NCBI RefSeq assembly: GCF_014779765.1
Contig: NZ_JACXZA010000001.1
Coordinates: forward strand, 186,001-250,000
DNA: 64,000 bases
Source of the DNA: Paenibacillus terricola
GTDB lineage: Bacteria > Bacillota > Bacilli > Paenibacillales > Paenibacillaceae
Direction of reading: 5' to 3'
Under the pieces are notes generated by a model that did not search any database, had not been told where the DNA came from, and saw only the letters and a list, made by a program, of their open reading frames with translations. A program made the translations under genes and the position numbers. This document shows positions 24,226 through 32,659 of the stretch, one piece after another. Position 1 is the first letter of the stretch, and each line of letters begins with the position of its first letter.

Positions 24226-25209
24226 TCAGTCATTTACTTTCTTCAAATTTCTCCGATATGATTCGCCATCGATAAGTCGACCACCGTGTACTACATTTTT
24301 CGGACTAACAGATTCTATACGAATTAACTCATCAGGCGTTAGTTCAACATGAACGGAAGCTGCATTTTCCTCCAAATACTTGATCCGCTTAGTTCCCGGT
24401 ATTGGCAAAGCACCATTTGCCATCGTCCATGCTAGTGCCAATTGAGAAGGAGTACAGTTTTTCTCTTCTGCGATTTCTTTAATTTTATCTACCAGTTCCA
24501 CATTTTTGGAAAAGTTCTCCCCTTGGAAACGCGGAATATATCTGCGTACGTCATTATCTTCCAGATCCTCGAATTTGCGAAGTTCTCCGGATATAAATCC
24601 TCTACTCAGTGGGCTATAAGCTATATGGGTAATTCCTAATTCTCTTACGGTAGGCAGTATTTCATCTTCGATTTCCCGGCTCCAAAGAGAATATTCGGTT
24701 TGTAAAACAGATATGGGGTGTACTGCATGTGCACGGCGAATGTCAGATGAAGAAGCTTCCGAAAGTCCAAGATAACGAACTTTCCCAGCTTGAACTAGAT
24801 CAGCCATTGCTCCTACCGTTTCTTCAACCGGAACATTAGGATCTACCCGATGTTGGTAATACAGATCAATATATTCGGTCCCTAATCGACGAAGGCTTTC
24901 ATCCACTGCTTTCTTCACATAATCCGGATGACCGTTGATTCCCGAAAAATTAGGAAGGAAAGCAAACTTTGTAGCAATGATCGCTTGAGTCCTACGGCCT
25001 TTGAGGGCTTTCCCAAGCAATTCCTCATTATGACCATTACCATAAATATCGGCGGTATCGAGCAACGTAATGCCAAGTTCCAGAGCGCGATGTATGGTTG
25101 TAATGGACTGTTCATCATCCGTTTGACCATAACTTCCCGACATTCCCATCAAACCTAAACCAATAGAGGAAACAACCAGATCACTATTTCCCATTGTTCT
25201 CGTTTTCAT
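24226..25209 (-). CDS. Aldo/keto reductase
   Basis: 327 residues of the AKR TIM barrel: IGLGLMGMSGSYG at the start, then LLDTADIYGNGHNEELLG with catalytic Asp and Tyr, IIATKF with Lys, and DLYYQHRVDPNVPVEE with the catalytic His. The NADPH site lies in the C-terminal IPGTKRIKYLEENA. It resembles the YhdN/AKR13-type enzymes that reduce aldehydes and quinones in the cytoplasm. It is divergent from a TetR gene at 25372, and the shared 160-bp interval has an inverted repeat at 25277-25310. This stretch is AT-richer than the genes before it. Confidence 0.93.
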   Translation of the reverse strand: MKTRTMGNSDLVVSSIGLGLMGMSGSYGQTDDEQSITTIHRALELGITLLDTADIYGNGHNEELLGKALKGRRTQAIIATKFAFLPNFSGINGHPDYVKKAVDESLRRLGTEYIDLYYQHRVDPNVPVEETVGAMADLVQAGKVRYLGLSEASSSDIRRAHAVHPISVLQTEYSLWSREIEDEILPTVRELGITHIAYSPLSRGFISGELRKFEDLEDNDVRRYIPRFQGENFSKNVELVDKIKEIAEEKNCTPSQLALAWTMANGALPIPGTKRIKYLEENAASVHVELTPDELIRIESVSPKNVVHGGRLIDGESYRRNLKKVND

Positions 25210-25276
25210 AATGGATCTTCCTTTCTTATCCTAAAGCCTAAATTTATGGTAACACCGATTTAATCAAATGTAAACA

Positions 25277-25310
25277 CAAAATACAAAAAGTGTCTTGTAT
25301 GCTTATTTTG
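25277..25310. promoter_or_regulatory. Inverted repeat between the AKR and TetR genes
   Basis: CAAAATA (25277-25283) with TATTTTG (25304-25310), and inside it ATACAA (25281-25286) with TTGTAT (25295-25300). Its central place in a divergent regulator/enzyme interval makes it a candidate TetR operator. Confidence 0.45.
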
Positions 25311-25371
25311 ACTGTGGTGTTTTAATTTTAGTTGGCATTAGGTAGAATAAAAAGATAAGGGGGGCATATAA

Positions 25372-26049
25372 ATGGGCGAAGAAAACAGAGTAACGGACAA
25401 ACAAAACGCGGCAAGAACCAGGTTAGTACAGAAACTAATACCGTATGTGAGGAAAAACGGTTTTCAATTCTTGCGCATGGAAGAGATTGCAAAAATTATG
25501 GATGTAAGCAGGGCTACTTTATATAAGTATTTTCAATCAAAAGAAGAGGTTGTTCAGACTGTTGTGAATTTCTATGTCGATTATATTAATGAACATATGG
25601 TGGATTCACTGGATGCAGATCAAAAGTTTAGTATTCGATTCCAGAAACTTTTCGAACGATCCGTATTAGTTGCTGAATACATTACAGATGTCTTTTTAGT
25701 GGAACTCGAAAGCGTTTATCCTGAAATTTATGATCGATTAAGGGAAGCTTTGAGGCTGCGGGAACAACAAATAATGGTTTTTCTTGATGAAGGAATACAA
25801 GAAGGCATATTTAATAAGATCAATGGTACGCTTTTCATCAAGCAAGACGAATTACTGCAAAAGATATTCGATATCAAATTTTTAATGGTAAATAACTTAA
25901 CCCTTGCCCAGGCTCTTCATGATTATTACATGTTGAAAAAACTTCAATTATTCAAACCTGAGAAACTTCAAGCAGTAGACGATTTAAAGATGTTGCCTAG
26001 AATTGAGGACTTGGCACAAAAAATTACCAAGAACTTATATAGGGGGTAA
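25372..26049 (+). CDS. TetR/AcrR family regulator
   Basis: 225 residues. The helix-turn-helix reads FQFLRMEEIAKIMDVSRATLYKYFQSKEEVV (about 33-65), followed by a longer-than-average helical ligand domain. There is no close similarity to the paralogous pair at 17 and 21 kb. It is transcribed away from the aldo/keto reductase, its likely target. A run of G (AAGGGGGG) precedes the ATG. AT-rich codon use suggests transfer together with its neighbour. Confidence 0.9.
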   Translation: MGEENRVTDKQNAARTRLVQKLIPYVRKNGFQFLRMEEIAKIMDVSRATLYKYFQSKEEVVQTVVNFYVDYINEHMVDSLDADQKFSIRFQKLFERSVLVAEYITDVFLVELESVYPEIYDRLREALRLREQQIMVFLDEGIQEGIFNKINGTLFIKQDELLQKIFDIKFLMVNNLTLAQALHDYYMLKKLQLFKPEKLQAVDDLKMLPRIEDLAQKITKNLYRG

Positions 26050-26139
26050 TCCGAAGGCCCGGGTCGGTAGATTACCAATACACAATGAAACGGATAGAAC
26101 AGGGTGCCCCAAGACTAACGTCTTAGTCACCCTCGCCAG

Positions 26140-26421
26140 TCATGAACCAGCGCCGCCGGGCTTGAAGTGCACACCAATCATGAACCGCTCGCTTGAAGAA
26201 TCCGTTATATAATAGTCGGTGTGGGGCCCGCTAATTATGGAAGATGCGAGTGTTGTCTCGCTGTCATATCGATTATGTATACGGGTTTTACGATCATACA
26301 GATCAATGACGAGATCGATCGAGCCGTCGGGTAGGGTGAGCCTTCTCGCGTGCGGCGGATTTGTTTCGTTATACCAGATATTGGGCATTTTGCTTCGACA
26401 GCGTAGTGAACCCTTCCACAA
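26140..26421 (-). pseudogene. N-terminal fragment of an AraC-family regulator (DUF6597-like)
   Basis: A 93-residue reverse frame contains RRLTLPDGSIDLVIDLYD, then ISGPHTDYYI and FMIGVHFKPGGAGS, the order found in the N-terminal sensor (DUF6597-like) of AraC regulators (P-D-G-x-x-D-L, then G-x-x-x-x-P-G-G-A). The helix-turn-helix half is absent and replaced by a hairpin at 26101-26133 and unrelated sequence. No ribosome site is seen. It is therefore a truncated relic. Confidence 0.55.
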
Positions 26422-26485
26422 GTAATGGCGACTGATAATTTTTGTGGAAGTTGGAGAGTGATCAAACTAGCTCAACAAATGAAAA

Positions 26486-26567
26486 GGCCATCCCATAAAA
26501 GGATGGCCATTAATTTTTTGCCGTTACAGACAGCGCGGTGAATCTTACCATAAGTGACGGCAAAAAA
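26486..26567. repeat. Dispersed composite repeat, copy C
   Basis: Hairpin GGCCATCC-cataaaa-GGATGGCC (26486-26508), then TTTTTTGCCGTTAC (26514-26527), which pairs over 14 bp (one G-T) with GTGACGGCAAAAAA (26554-26567). The loop carries the conserved GAATCTTACCATAA. Confidence 0.72.
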
Positions 26568-26613
26568 TTAGGAGTCGAAGGGGCTAGAGGCGTTGAGCCA
26601 TTTCTCATGCCGA

Positions 26614-27705
26614 CTATTCCACAAACCTCCCGTTTACTGCAGTCTGGATCGAAACCCACTCGCGCAAAGCAGAAGCCAGGTTACCGAGCTTCTCCTGCTG
26701 CTCAAGGTGGTAGACGCCGTCCGGCAAATTCGCTTCGCAATAGAGCCGACTTCCCGCGTAAGCTGCAGCCTTCCCCGTAATAACAGCCTCATTCTCTCCA
26801 GAGCCGAACAGTTCCACATGGGCTTCCTTATCTCCGCGCAGTCCGTAAGCATCTACCTTCACGGCGATGAATTCGCGGCCCATCTTGATACGCGCGAACA
26901 AGCCGACTGTTGCGTTGCGCACGGTCTTGTTTCGTAACAGCCTATTCAACCCGGTCGCTTGAAGCGCGAACAAGCTTTGATTCAGTAAGCGGCTATCGAA
27001 GCAAAGCCTCGTAGAAATATTGGCAATGCCTGATGTGCGGCCAAGTGAGTGCTGATCCGAGAAGTTGAAGCGATATGCCTTCCAACGGCCGAACGCTTGG
27101 CCGAAATCAATCGTTCGCCCATCTGAGAAATTGTGGCGGATGACCTGCTTGCCTTCGAATGTGTGCCGAAAGGGGCGAGCGAGGTTGTCGACCGTCCATT
27201 CGATTGCCCCTTTGCCATGGCTATCTCGCAGCCCGCTTAGCATGGAAATGTCGACCCGTTCTGTACGATCCATCATGTGGTGGGCATGCGCCGCCATAAC
27301 GTTTGTAAGGCCAGGGGACAGTCCAACGCTCAGCCATGCGGCAGTCCGACTGCGCTGCGCGAGGGCTTGCAGCGTTTCGACTTTTTGGAGAAATTCGTCA
27401 TCAGCGGAGATATCGGCGTACCGAGTGCCGCTTTCCAAGCAGGCTCGAACGAACGAAATGTCCGTCTGATCCAGGCACATGATCACGAGCCGGGTTCGTT
27501 CGAAGAACCCGGGCTCCGGGATGTCGCGGACATCAAGCTGCATCGACTTCACTTTCCCGGAGGTCTCTAAAGAGTAGCGCTGCGATTTCTCCAAACTTCT
27601 GCCGGCGGCGACCACCTTTCCGGGCCATCGGTTCGCCAACTCTTCGCAGATGATGCGCCCTACCCTCCCATAGCCGCCGACTACGACAATATCATCCTTC
27701 ATCAT
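26614..27705 (-). CDS. Saccharopine dehydrogenase-like NAD(P)-binding protein
   Basis: 363 residues starting MKDDIVVVGGYGRVGRIICEEL (Rossmann G-G-Y-G-x-V-G), with VIMCLDQTDISFVRACLESGTRYADIS near 80, typical of the saccharopine dehydrogenase NADP domain, and LSVGLSPGLTNVMAAHA, the catalytic-domain entry. The substrate is unknown; many such proteins are not lysine enzymes. The ATG at 27705 overlaps the TGA of the MFS gene by four bases (ATGA) and has GGGAGGAG upstream, so it is translationally coupled. Earlier in-frame codons (to 28014) lie inside the MFS gene and are rejected. Confidence 0.8.
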   Translation of the reverse strand: MMKDDIVVVGGYGRVGRIICEELANRWPGKVVAAGRSLEKSQRYSLETSGKVKSMQLDVRDIPEPGFFERTRLVIMCLDQTDISFVRACLESGTRYADISADDEFLQKVETLQALAQRSRTAAWLSVGLSPGLTNVMAAHAHHMMDRTERVDISMLSGLRDSHGKGAIEWTVDNLARPFRHTFEGKQVIRHNFSDGRTIDFGQAFGRWKAYRFNFSDQHSLGRTSGIANISTRLCFDSRLLNQSLFALQATGLNRLLRNKTVRNATVGLFARIKMGREFIAVKVDAYGLRGDKEAHVELFGSGENEAVITGKAAAYAGSRLYCEANLPDGVYHLEQQEKLGNLASALREWVSIQTAVNGRFVE

Positions 27706-29150
27706 TTCTGCTCCTCCCGACGGGAAGGAATCAAGAGGATGGAGAGCAGGAAACCCAGCAAAGCTAAAGCAGCAGTCAACTGAAATGTTCCCGAGAATCC
27801 GGCCGTCATCGCTTCCGGCGTATGAATGGCGAAGCCCGAGTGCGTCCGGGCGTAATCGGCGGCTCGAGAGGCTGCGACGGTTGCGGCTAAGGTTAAGCCG
27901 ATGGCGCCGCCAAGCTGTTCGCTCATGGTGATGATGCCGGCGGCGCTGCCGGTTTGGCTTTTTTCCACGCGGGAGAAGCTCATGATATTGATCGATGGGA
28001 AGAGTAAGCCCCAACCGATTCCCCCGACAAGAAGAGCGGGAAATAGATCGTACATGTAAGTCCCGTCAACATGCATGCGGGACAAATAGAATAAGGAGAG
28101 CATGACCAGCAATTGCCCGGCAACCAGCACTGACTTTACCCCGAAGCGCCGAATGAACCGTGATGACAGATTAGCGCATACGATCGTCGGCAACGCGGCG
28201 GCCAAATAACCGAGAGATGTCTGGATGGCCGATAAATGCAAGACGTCTTGCATATAAAGCGTCAGCAGAAAAAACATGGAGAAATGATAAGATCCGGCCA
28301 ATATCCCGATAACGACGCCGACCTGCATCGTGGCGATCCGTATGACCGCCTTGGGAACGAGAGGGAAGGAAGCGTTTCTTTGAATGAGGATGAAGCTTAC
28401 CCAGAGAATCAGAGCTGCGGCGAGAAGAAGGAAGACGTTCCAGTTCCACCCTGATCCTGAAGCTGTGCTAAGTGCATAAAGAAGCAGACCGGAGCCCAAC
28501 GAAACGGTGGCCGCGCCGGCGATATCGAACCCTTGCCGCTTCTCGGCGATTGGATCAGCAGGAAGCAGCTTCGGCCCGATCAGCAGCGCAAAAAAGCCGA
28601 GCGGGAGATTCAGGAAGAAAAACCACTGCCAGCCCAAGGTCGTCGTGATCAAGCCGCTAAGTAAGCTGCCGATTGCGCCTCCAGCCCCGAATACGGCCCC
28701 CCAGATGCCGAGCGCGATGTTGCGCTCGCGGCCTTCCGGAAACATTCGGGTCACCGATGAGAGCGAAGTCGGCGACAGAATAGCCGCAGCGAGACCTTGT
28801 ATTACCCTGAAAAGGATTAGCGAGAGTGCTGTCGGGGCCAAACCACACAAGAGCGAAGTCGTTGCGAAAGCCGCTGCACCGATCAGGAACATCCGCTTTC
28901 GCCCGAAGAGGTCGGCGATCCTACCCCCGAGCAGCAGGCAACCGCCAAACGCGATCTGGTACGCGCTCATCACCCATTCCAAGCTGGAGTTCGAGAAATG
29001 CAACGAACGTTGAATCGAAGGAAGGGCTACGTTCAATCCGACAATATCGATCACCACCATGAATTGCGCGACCATCAGCGCGGCCAGCGCGAGCCATTTT
29101 CCATTTCCGGTTTGGGGTAGCGCCTGCTTGTTTTCTGCAATGACATTCAT
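27702..29150 (-). CDS. MFS transporter, DHA2 family
   Basis: 482 residues with about 14 membrane helices: VVIDIVGLNVALPSIQRSL in TM1, GGRIADLFGRKRMFLIG (motif A) and GAGGAIGSLLSGLI (motif C). A drug/metabolite proton antiporter is likely. It is the first gene of a two-gene operon with the saccharopine dehydrogenase-like gene, divergent from the MarR gene at 29288. The start region carries AGGAGTGG. TTGACA (29225-29220, reverse) with a weak -10 TAATTT would place two MarR-type boxes over and after the promoter. Confidence 0.9.
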   Translation of the reverse strand: MNVIAENKQALPQTGNGKWLALAALMVAQFMVVIDIVGLNVALPSIQRSLHFSNSSLEWVMSAYQIAFGGCLLLGGRIADLFGRKRMFLIGAAAFATTSLLCGLAPTALSLILFRVIQGLAAAILSPTSLSSVTRMFPEGRERNIALGIWGAVFGAGGAIGSLLSGLITTTLGWQWFFFLNLPLGFFALLIGPKLLPADPIAEKRQGFDIAGAATVSLGSGLLLYALSTASGSGWNWNVFLLLAAALILWVSFILIQRNASFPLVPKAVIRIATMQVGVVIGILAGSYHFSMFFLLTLYMQDVLHLSAIQTSLGYLAAALPTIVCANLSSRFIRRFGVKSVLVAGQLLVMLSLFYLSRMHVDGTYMYDLFPALLVGGIGWGLLFPSINIMSFSRVEKSQTGSAAGIITMSEQLGGAIGLTLAATVAASRAADYARTHSGFAIHTPEAMTAGFSGTFQLTAALALLGFLLSILLIPSRREEQK

Positions 29151-29164
29151 CCATCACCACTCCT

Positions 29165-29225
29165 AATTTGTATTAACACAATAATTGTATAAGTACAAAT
29201 TAAATGATGTCGGCCTCGTTGTCAA
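29165..29225. promoter_or_regulatory. Divergent MFS/MarR control region with twin MarR-type boxes
   Basis: Two 14-bp TTGT-N6-ACAA sites begin at 29168 (TTGTATTAACACAA) and 29185 (TTGTATAAGTACAA), 17 bp apart. They lie within a larger inverted repeat, AATTTGTA (29165-29172) and TACAAATT (29194-29201). For the reverse MFS gene, -35 TTGACA is at 29225-29220 and a weak -10 TAATTT follows after 17 bp. Confidence 0.6.
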
Positions 29226-29287
29226 TGGTTCTTTCGGAAATTGTTGCAAAGATACAACTTTTTCAACTACAATGGGGCTAAACGTTG

Positions 29288-29737
29288 ATGGGGGTGGCCT
29301 GTATCGATCCAATCATTTTAAACGAGCTGATCAATGAGGTTCTGGTCAAATCGACAATACTGAGCTCGGACAAATCCTTCGTGGAAGGGCTGACGCCCCG
29401 CCAAGCGCACATCGTCATGTTGCTCGACAAGGGGAGTTACCGCAATGGAGATTTGGCGGCCCGTCTAGGCATCGAACCTTCGACGCTGACCCGTTTACTT
29501 GATCCCCTGGTTAAGAACGGAGTCGTATCCCGCAACCTGAATCCGGATAATCGACGGGAGATCTTGATCCAATTGACCGAGCATGGCTTAGGGATGCTTC
29601 AGGAGCTTCATGGCAAAATGCTTCACGTCTGCAACGCTGTTCTGGAGAAAGTTCCCGACGACGACATGGACCGGGTCGAAGCCGGAATCCGCGCATTATT
29701 GCATGCTTTCAAACAAACTACGTTTCACGGGATTTGA
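29288..29737 (+). CDS. MarR family transcriptional regulator
   Basis: About 149 residues. The winged helix reads GLTPRQAHIVMLLDKGSYRNGDLAARLGIEPSTLTRLLDPLVKNGVVSRNLNPDNRREILIQLTEHG, with the D-x-R-x wing (NPDNRRE). Amphipathic ends would make the dimer interface. It is divergent from the MFS operon and upstream of the DUF6220/AhpD-like genes; the same pair of boxes occurs on both sides, so it probably controls all three transcripts. The start is uncertain: the ATG at 29288 is preferred, with a TTG three bases earlier and only a weak GGGG ribosome site. Confidence 0.88.
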   Translation: MGVACIDPIILNELINEVLVKSTILSSDKSFVEGLTPRQAHIVMLLDKGSYRNGDLAARLGIEPSTLTRLLDPLVKNGVVSRNLNPDNRREILIQLTEHGLGMLQELHGKMLHVCNAVLEKVPDDDMDRVEAGIRALLHAFKQTTFHGI

Positions 29738-29784
29738 ATCGAACCAAGGAGGGTCCGCCAATCGGCGGACTTTCTTTTTATTTG

Positions 29785-29829
29785 TTGACACAAAATAGTT
29801 GTATAAATATAATAGTTGTGTAATTACAA
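29785..29829 (+). promoter_or_regulatory. Consensus sigma-A promoter covered by twin MarR-type boxes
   Basis: TTGACA (29785-29790), 17 bp, TATAAT (29808-29813): a perfect consensus. Boxes TTGTATAAATATAA (29799-29812) and TTGTGTAATTACAA (29816-29829) are again 17 bp apart and cover the -10 and start site. Confidence 0.8.
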
Positions 29830-29850
29830 TTATCTGAAGGGCGTGATGGT

Positions 29851-30276
29851 ATGTCCAGGAACGAACTGAATAACCGGTTGGATACTAGAGAGGAAAAAGT
29901 GATGCAACAAAGGTTGTCCGGTCCGGCCATGTTCTTAAAAACGCTGGCCTGGGTATTCGCGATATGTTTGATCGCACAAGCATTTTTGGCGGGTTTGGCC
30001 GTGTTTTCGGACTCCGCGAGATGGACGGAACATTCGCGTTTTGCCGACGTTTTTGCCGTGCTGCCGCTCATCATGTTGATCATTGCAATGGTGAAGAAAC
30101 ATCCTGCGGCAATTCGTGTGCAATGTGCGGCATTGGTCGGCATGATCGTTCTCATGTTTCTCAGCGCAATTTATTCAGAGCAGATAGGCTGGCTCGCTGC
30201 GATTCACCCGGTCATCGCCGTCTTTTTATTCTTTCGGACAATGGCTCTGATTCGGACCGTCGAGACAATCGGCTAA
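29851..30276 (+). CDS. DUF6220-like small membrane protein
   Basis: 141 residues with a charged N-terminus and four membrane helices, roughly 27-52, 66-84, 90-110 and 115-132, the usual layout of DUF6220 proteins. Its function is unknown. Partners of this type often sit next to MarR or DoxX-like redox genes. It is the first gene behind the consensus promoter at 29785, and the next gene starts 24 bp after its stop. AAGGGCG precedes the ATG. Confidence 0.65.
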   Translation: MSRNELNNRLDTREEKVMQQRLSGPAMFLKTLAWVFAICLIAQAFLAGLAVFSDSARWTEHSRFADVFAVLPLIMLIIAMVKKHPAAIRVQCAALVGMIVLMFLSAIYSEQIGWLAAIHPVIAVFLFFRTMALIRTVETIG

Positions 30277-30299
30277 CGGAATGGAAGGTGGAGAACAAC

Positions 30300-31319
30300 A
30301 TGATCAAATATATTCGATCAACGCCCGTTTCCGCAGCCGAAGGCATAGTTTTTGACATGTTCAAGCAAATCAAAAGGGATTTTGGTTTAGTGGGGGACCT
30401 GTTTGTTATGCACTCCCTCTCTCCCTCATTGCTTGCGGGGGTTTGGGCATCTTTACGAGAGACGGAAATGGTGGGGATTGTACCGAGAGCGATTAAGGAG
30501 GCTGTTGCCACGGCGGTTGCGAAAGGGAATGAATGCCCGTTTTGCATGGATGCGCATAGCACTATGCTCATGGCCGCAGGAGAGAGTGATGTGGCACGTC
30601 AAATCTTTGGTGGTCGTATCGGGGAAATCCAGGATAGAAAACTCAGATCCATTGTGGAATGGACGCTCGCGACGCGTGTACCGAATTCCCCCATCTTGCA
30701 AGAGCTGCCATTTACTGCAAAAGAGGCACCGGAAATCATCGGCACACTCGTAATCAACAACTACATTACCCGAATGGTTGATGTACTGCTGACGAATAAG
30801 TCACTCATTCCTGTGAAAAACCAATTTATTTCTAAAATTACAAAACGGCTTGTAGCTTTGTTATTCTCATCGAACTTGAAAAAGAAAAAAACAATCGGCG
30901 ATTCTCTCGTATTCTTGCGCGATGCTCAATTGCCGGACGATCTATCTTGGGCGAGCTCCAGTCCAGTCATCAGCAAGGCATTCGCGAATCTTTCAGCAGC
31001 CGCGGATCAGGCGGGGGAAGCTGATCTGGATGATGCAACACGTTCCGTCGTTAAGCAATATATAGATGAATGGGATGGAGCTAAACCCGCACTAGGCAGG
31101 GGCTGGGTTGAACAAGTCGTAAGACCACTCGATGCCCCGTCTCGGGCCGCAGCTAGACTTTGCCTGTTGACTGCGACTGCACCTTATCAAATCGATGATA
31201 CGCTTATTGATGAATTTCGCGCTTTCTTTAAAGAGGATAGACAGCTTCTGAATGTGCTTGCCTGGGCCAGTTTTACGGTTGCTCGAAAAATCGGGGCACA
31301 TCTGACGGTACCTGGATAA
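30300..31319 (+). CDS. Carboxymuconolactone decarboxylase/AhpD-like protein
   Basis: 339 residues. Near residue 70 is KEAVATAVAKGNECPFCMDAHSTML, the AhpD signature E-C-x-x-C-x-x-x-H with its redox-active Cys pair and proton-relay His, as in alkylhydroperoxidase AhpD. The protein is longer than simple AhpD, and its second half (about 200-330) looks like a degenerate repeat of the same helical domain. It would reduce peroxides or act as a thiol oxidoreductase in the cytoplasm. GGTGGAG precedes the ATG at 30300. It is cotranscribed with the DUF6220 gene under the MarR-type boxes. Confidence 0.8.
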   Translation: MIKYIRSTPVSAAEGIVFDMFKQIKRDFGLVGDLFVMHSLSPSLLAGVWASLRETEMVGIVPRAIKEAVATAVAKGNECPFCMDAHSTMLMAAGESDVARQIFGGRIGEIQDRKLRSIVEWTLATRVPNSPILQELPFTAKEAPEIIGTLVINNYITRMVDVLLTNKSLIPVKNQFISKITKRLVALLFSSNLKKKKTIGDSLVFLRDAQLPDDLSWASSSPVISKAFANLSAAADQAGEADLDDATRSVVKQYIDEWDGAKPALGRGWVEQVVRPLDAPSRAAARLCLLTATAPYQIDDTLIDEFRAFFKEDRQLLNVLAWASFTVARKIGAHLTVPG

Positions 31320-31421
31320 TTTAATCTCTGGCGTTCCCCTCGTCAAAAGGAACTCATCTTAGTAAATGTCGAGGCAATTGTGGGTTGTACTGATGCTGGC
31401 CGGTTCCGATGATACTGTAAA

Positions 31422-31475
31422 AGGGCATCCAACATCGGATGCCCTAAAAATTCGCCGATACGCCCGTTACGGTGA
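31422..31475. repeat. Dispersed composite repeat, copy D (right end damaged)
   Basis: Hairpin AGGGCATCC-aacatc-GGATGCCCT (31422-31445), then TTCGCCGATACGCCCGTTAC and GGTGAACCGT. The right arm is replaced by unrelated sequence. Confidence 0.6.
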
Positions 31476-31580
31476 ACCGTTCCTCGAAAGGACTAACCGA
31501 TCTAATACGCTGTAATCGCCCTCCGATAGCATAGGCCAAGAAGCAGATTCGGCTTACGCTCAAAGCCATCGAAGGCTTCT

Positions 31581-32510
31581 TTAAATTTCTTTTGCATATT
31601 CAGTATTTTCAAATGCCATCGTAAGACGTGGCAAAGGTATGCTTACCTTTTTTGCTTCTCTCACAACTTCAAGAACCGCAAACCCTGCTTTACTATTGTT
31701 GTATTCCACAAAAAGTCGCGGTAAGCTGCCTTTTGCAAAAATAATTTTATTAAAAAGTGTGCCGAGAAGTCCAGGTGGAATTTTAGTCAGCAGGAGAGAA
31801 ATGGCATCAAGCTTTGCACCTCTTGCTTTAAGTACAGGAATCATTTCCCTCATATTCAACCCAAGATTGGAAAATGAGTCACTATGGTTCATGAGCGCTG
31901 GAAAACTTCCCCGTTTTAACACCTCGGCTTCCATCGCTGCATTCATGGCAAAGTGATTCCATAGCCAGTTTTGCATATCCTTTATCCAACTAATTTTAAA
32001 TTGGGCACTTTCAAATAGTTCTCTGACCTTGTTGTTAATATGCTCAGTGCCTGCCCGTGGTTTCTCTAGAAATACCATTTTCAAAAAGCCGCCCCTAAGC
32101 TTATTGTCCGCTATGCCGCCTCCTGCTCCGGGGAAGCCAAAGACAACATTGTTCATAGACAATGGTGCGATCGATGATTTCAAATCTTGCCAAATGTTAT
32201 TGAATATGAGGATAGGGGCATTTCCTGCAGCAGTTGATAGGAATCGTGCTGCTCCTGGAAGTTGTTCCGTGTTGACGCTCACAATAATGAGTTCATAATT
32301 TGGAAGGATCTCCTCATGCAGGTTAACGTTCCAGCTTTCTTTTATTAGCTTTTTCCCTCTTCGTGCGTCCCACATTTCAAGCTCTATACTGCTTCCGAAG
32401 GTTTCTTTCCTCCCCTTTCTAACGTAAAAGTCAACTGTATGCCCTGCCTGTTCGAAAGCCCACGCATATTGGGTCGATATTACACCTCTACCGAAGAATA
32501 AAATTTTCAT
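31581..32510 (-). CDS. Ketopantoate reductase family (ApbA/PanE-like) protein
   Basis: 309 residues beginning MKILFFGRGVISTQYAWAFEQAGH, an ApbA-type NADP fold with a variant G-R-G-x-x-x motif. NAPILIFNNIWQDL and FGFPGAGGGIADN follow, then the helical C-terminal domain (NWLWNHFAMNAAMEAEVL, like the K/N-x-x-x-N-x-x-x-N substrate region). True pantoate synthesis is doubtful because no pan genes are near. The ATG at 32510 follows GGGGGAG. It is divergent from a TetR gene, with a shared operator candidate between them, so it is probably a regulated detoxifying reductase. Confidence 0.8.
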   Translation of the reverse strand: MKILFFGRGVISTQYAWAFEQAGHTVDFYVRKGRKETFGSSIELEMWDARRGKKLIKESWNVNLHEEILPNYELIIVSVNTEQLPGAARFLSTAAGNAPILIFNNIWQDLKSSIAPLSMNNVVFGFPGAGGGIADNKLRGGFLKMVFLEKPRAGTEHINNKVRELFESAQFKISWIKDMQNWLWNHFAMNAAMEAEVLKRGSFPALMNHSDSFSNLGLNMREMIPVLKARGAKLDAISLLLTKIPPGLLGTLFNKIIFAKGSLPRLFVEYNNSKAGFAVLEVVREAKKVSIPLPRLTMAFENTEYAKEI

Positions 32511-32554
32511 GTTAGACTCCCCCAAAGAGTTGATAATCCTTATTGATGATCAAA

Positions 32555-32567
32555 CAACGTGTTGTAT
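32555..32567. promoter_or_regulatory. 13-bp motif shared with the neighbouring divergon (copy 1)
   Basis: CAACGTGTTGTAT lies in the interval between the ApbA-like and TetR genes. The exact reverse complement occurs at 34093-34105, in front of the SDR gene and the second TetR. Confidence 0.55.
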
Positions 32568-32659
32568 GATAATATTGTATGGATTCACTATACGGTCATC
32601 AACCATCAGATTTTTAATATTTGTCGGATCGTCTATCGAACCGGAAATGGAGGCAAATG

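Noticed and set aside
27706-28014. 103-residue N-terminal extension of the saccharopine dehydrogenase-like protein
   Set aside because: It lies wholly inside the MFS gene in another frame. The ATG at 27705 with GGGAGGAG and an ATGA overlap is the natural start.
29964-30299. 112-residue extension of the AhpD-like protein
   Set aside because: It overlaps the DUF6220 gene out of frame. The ATG at 30300 has its own ribosome site.
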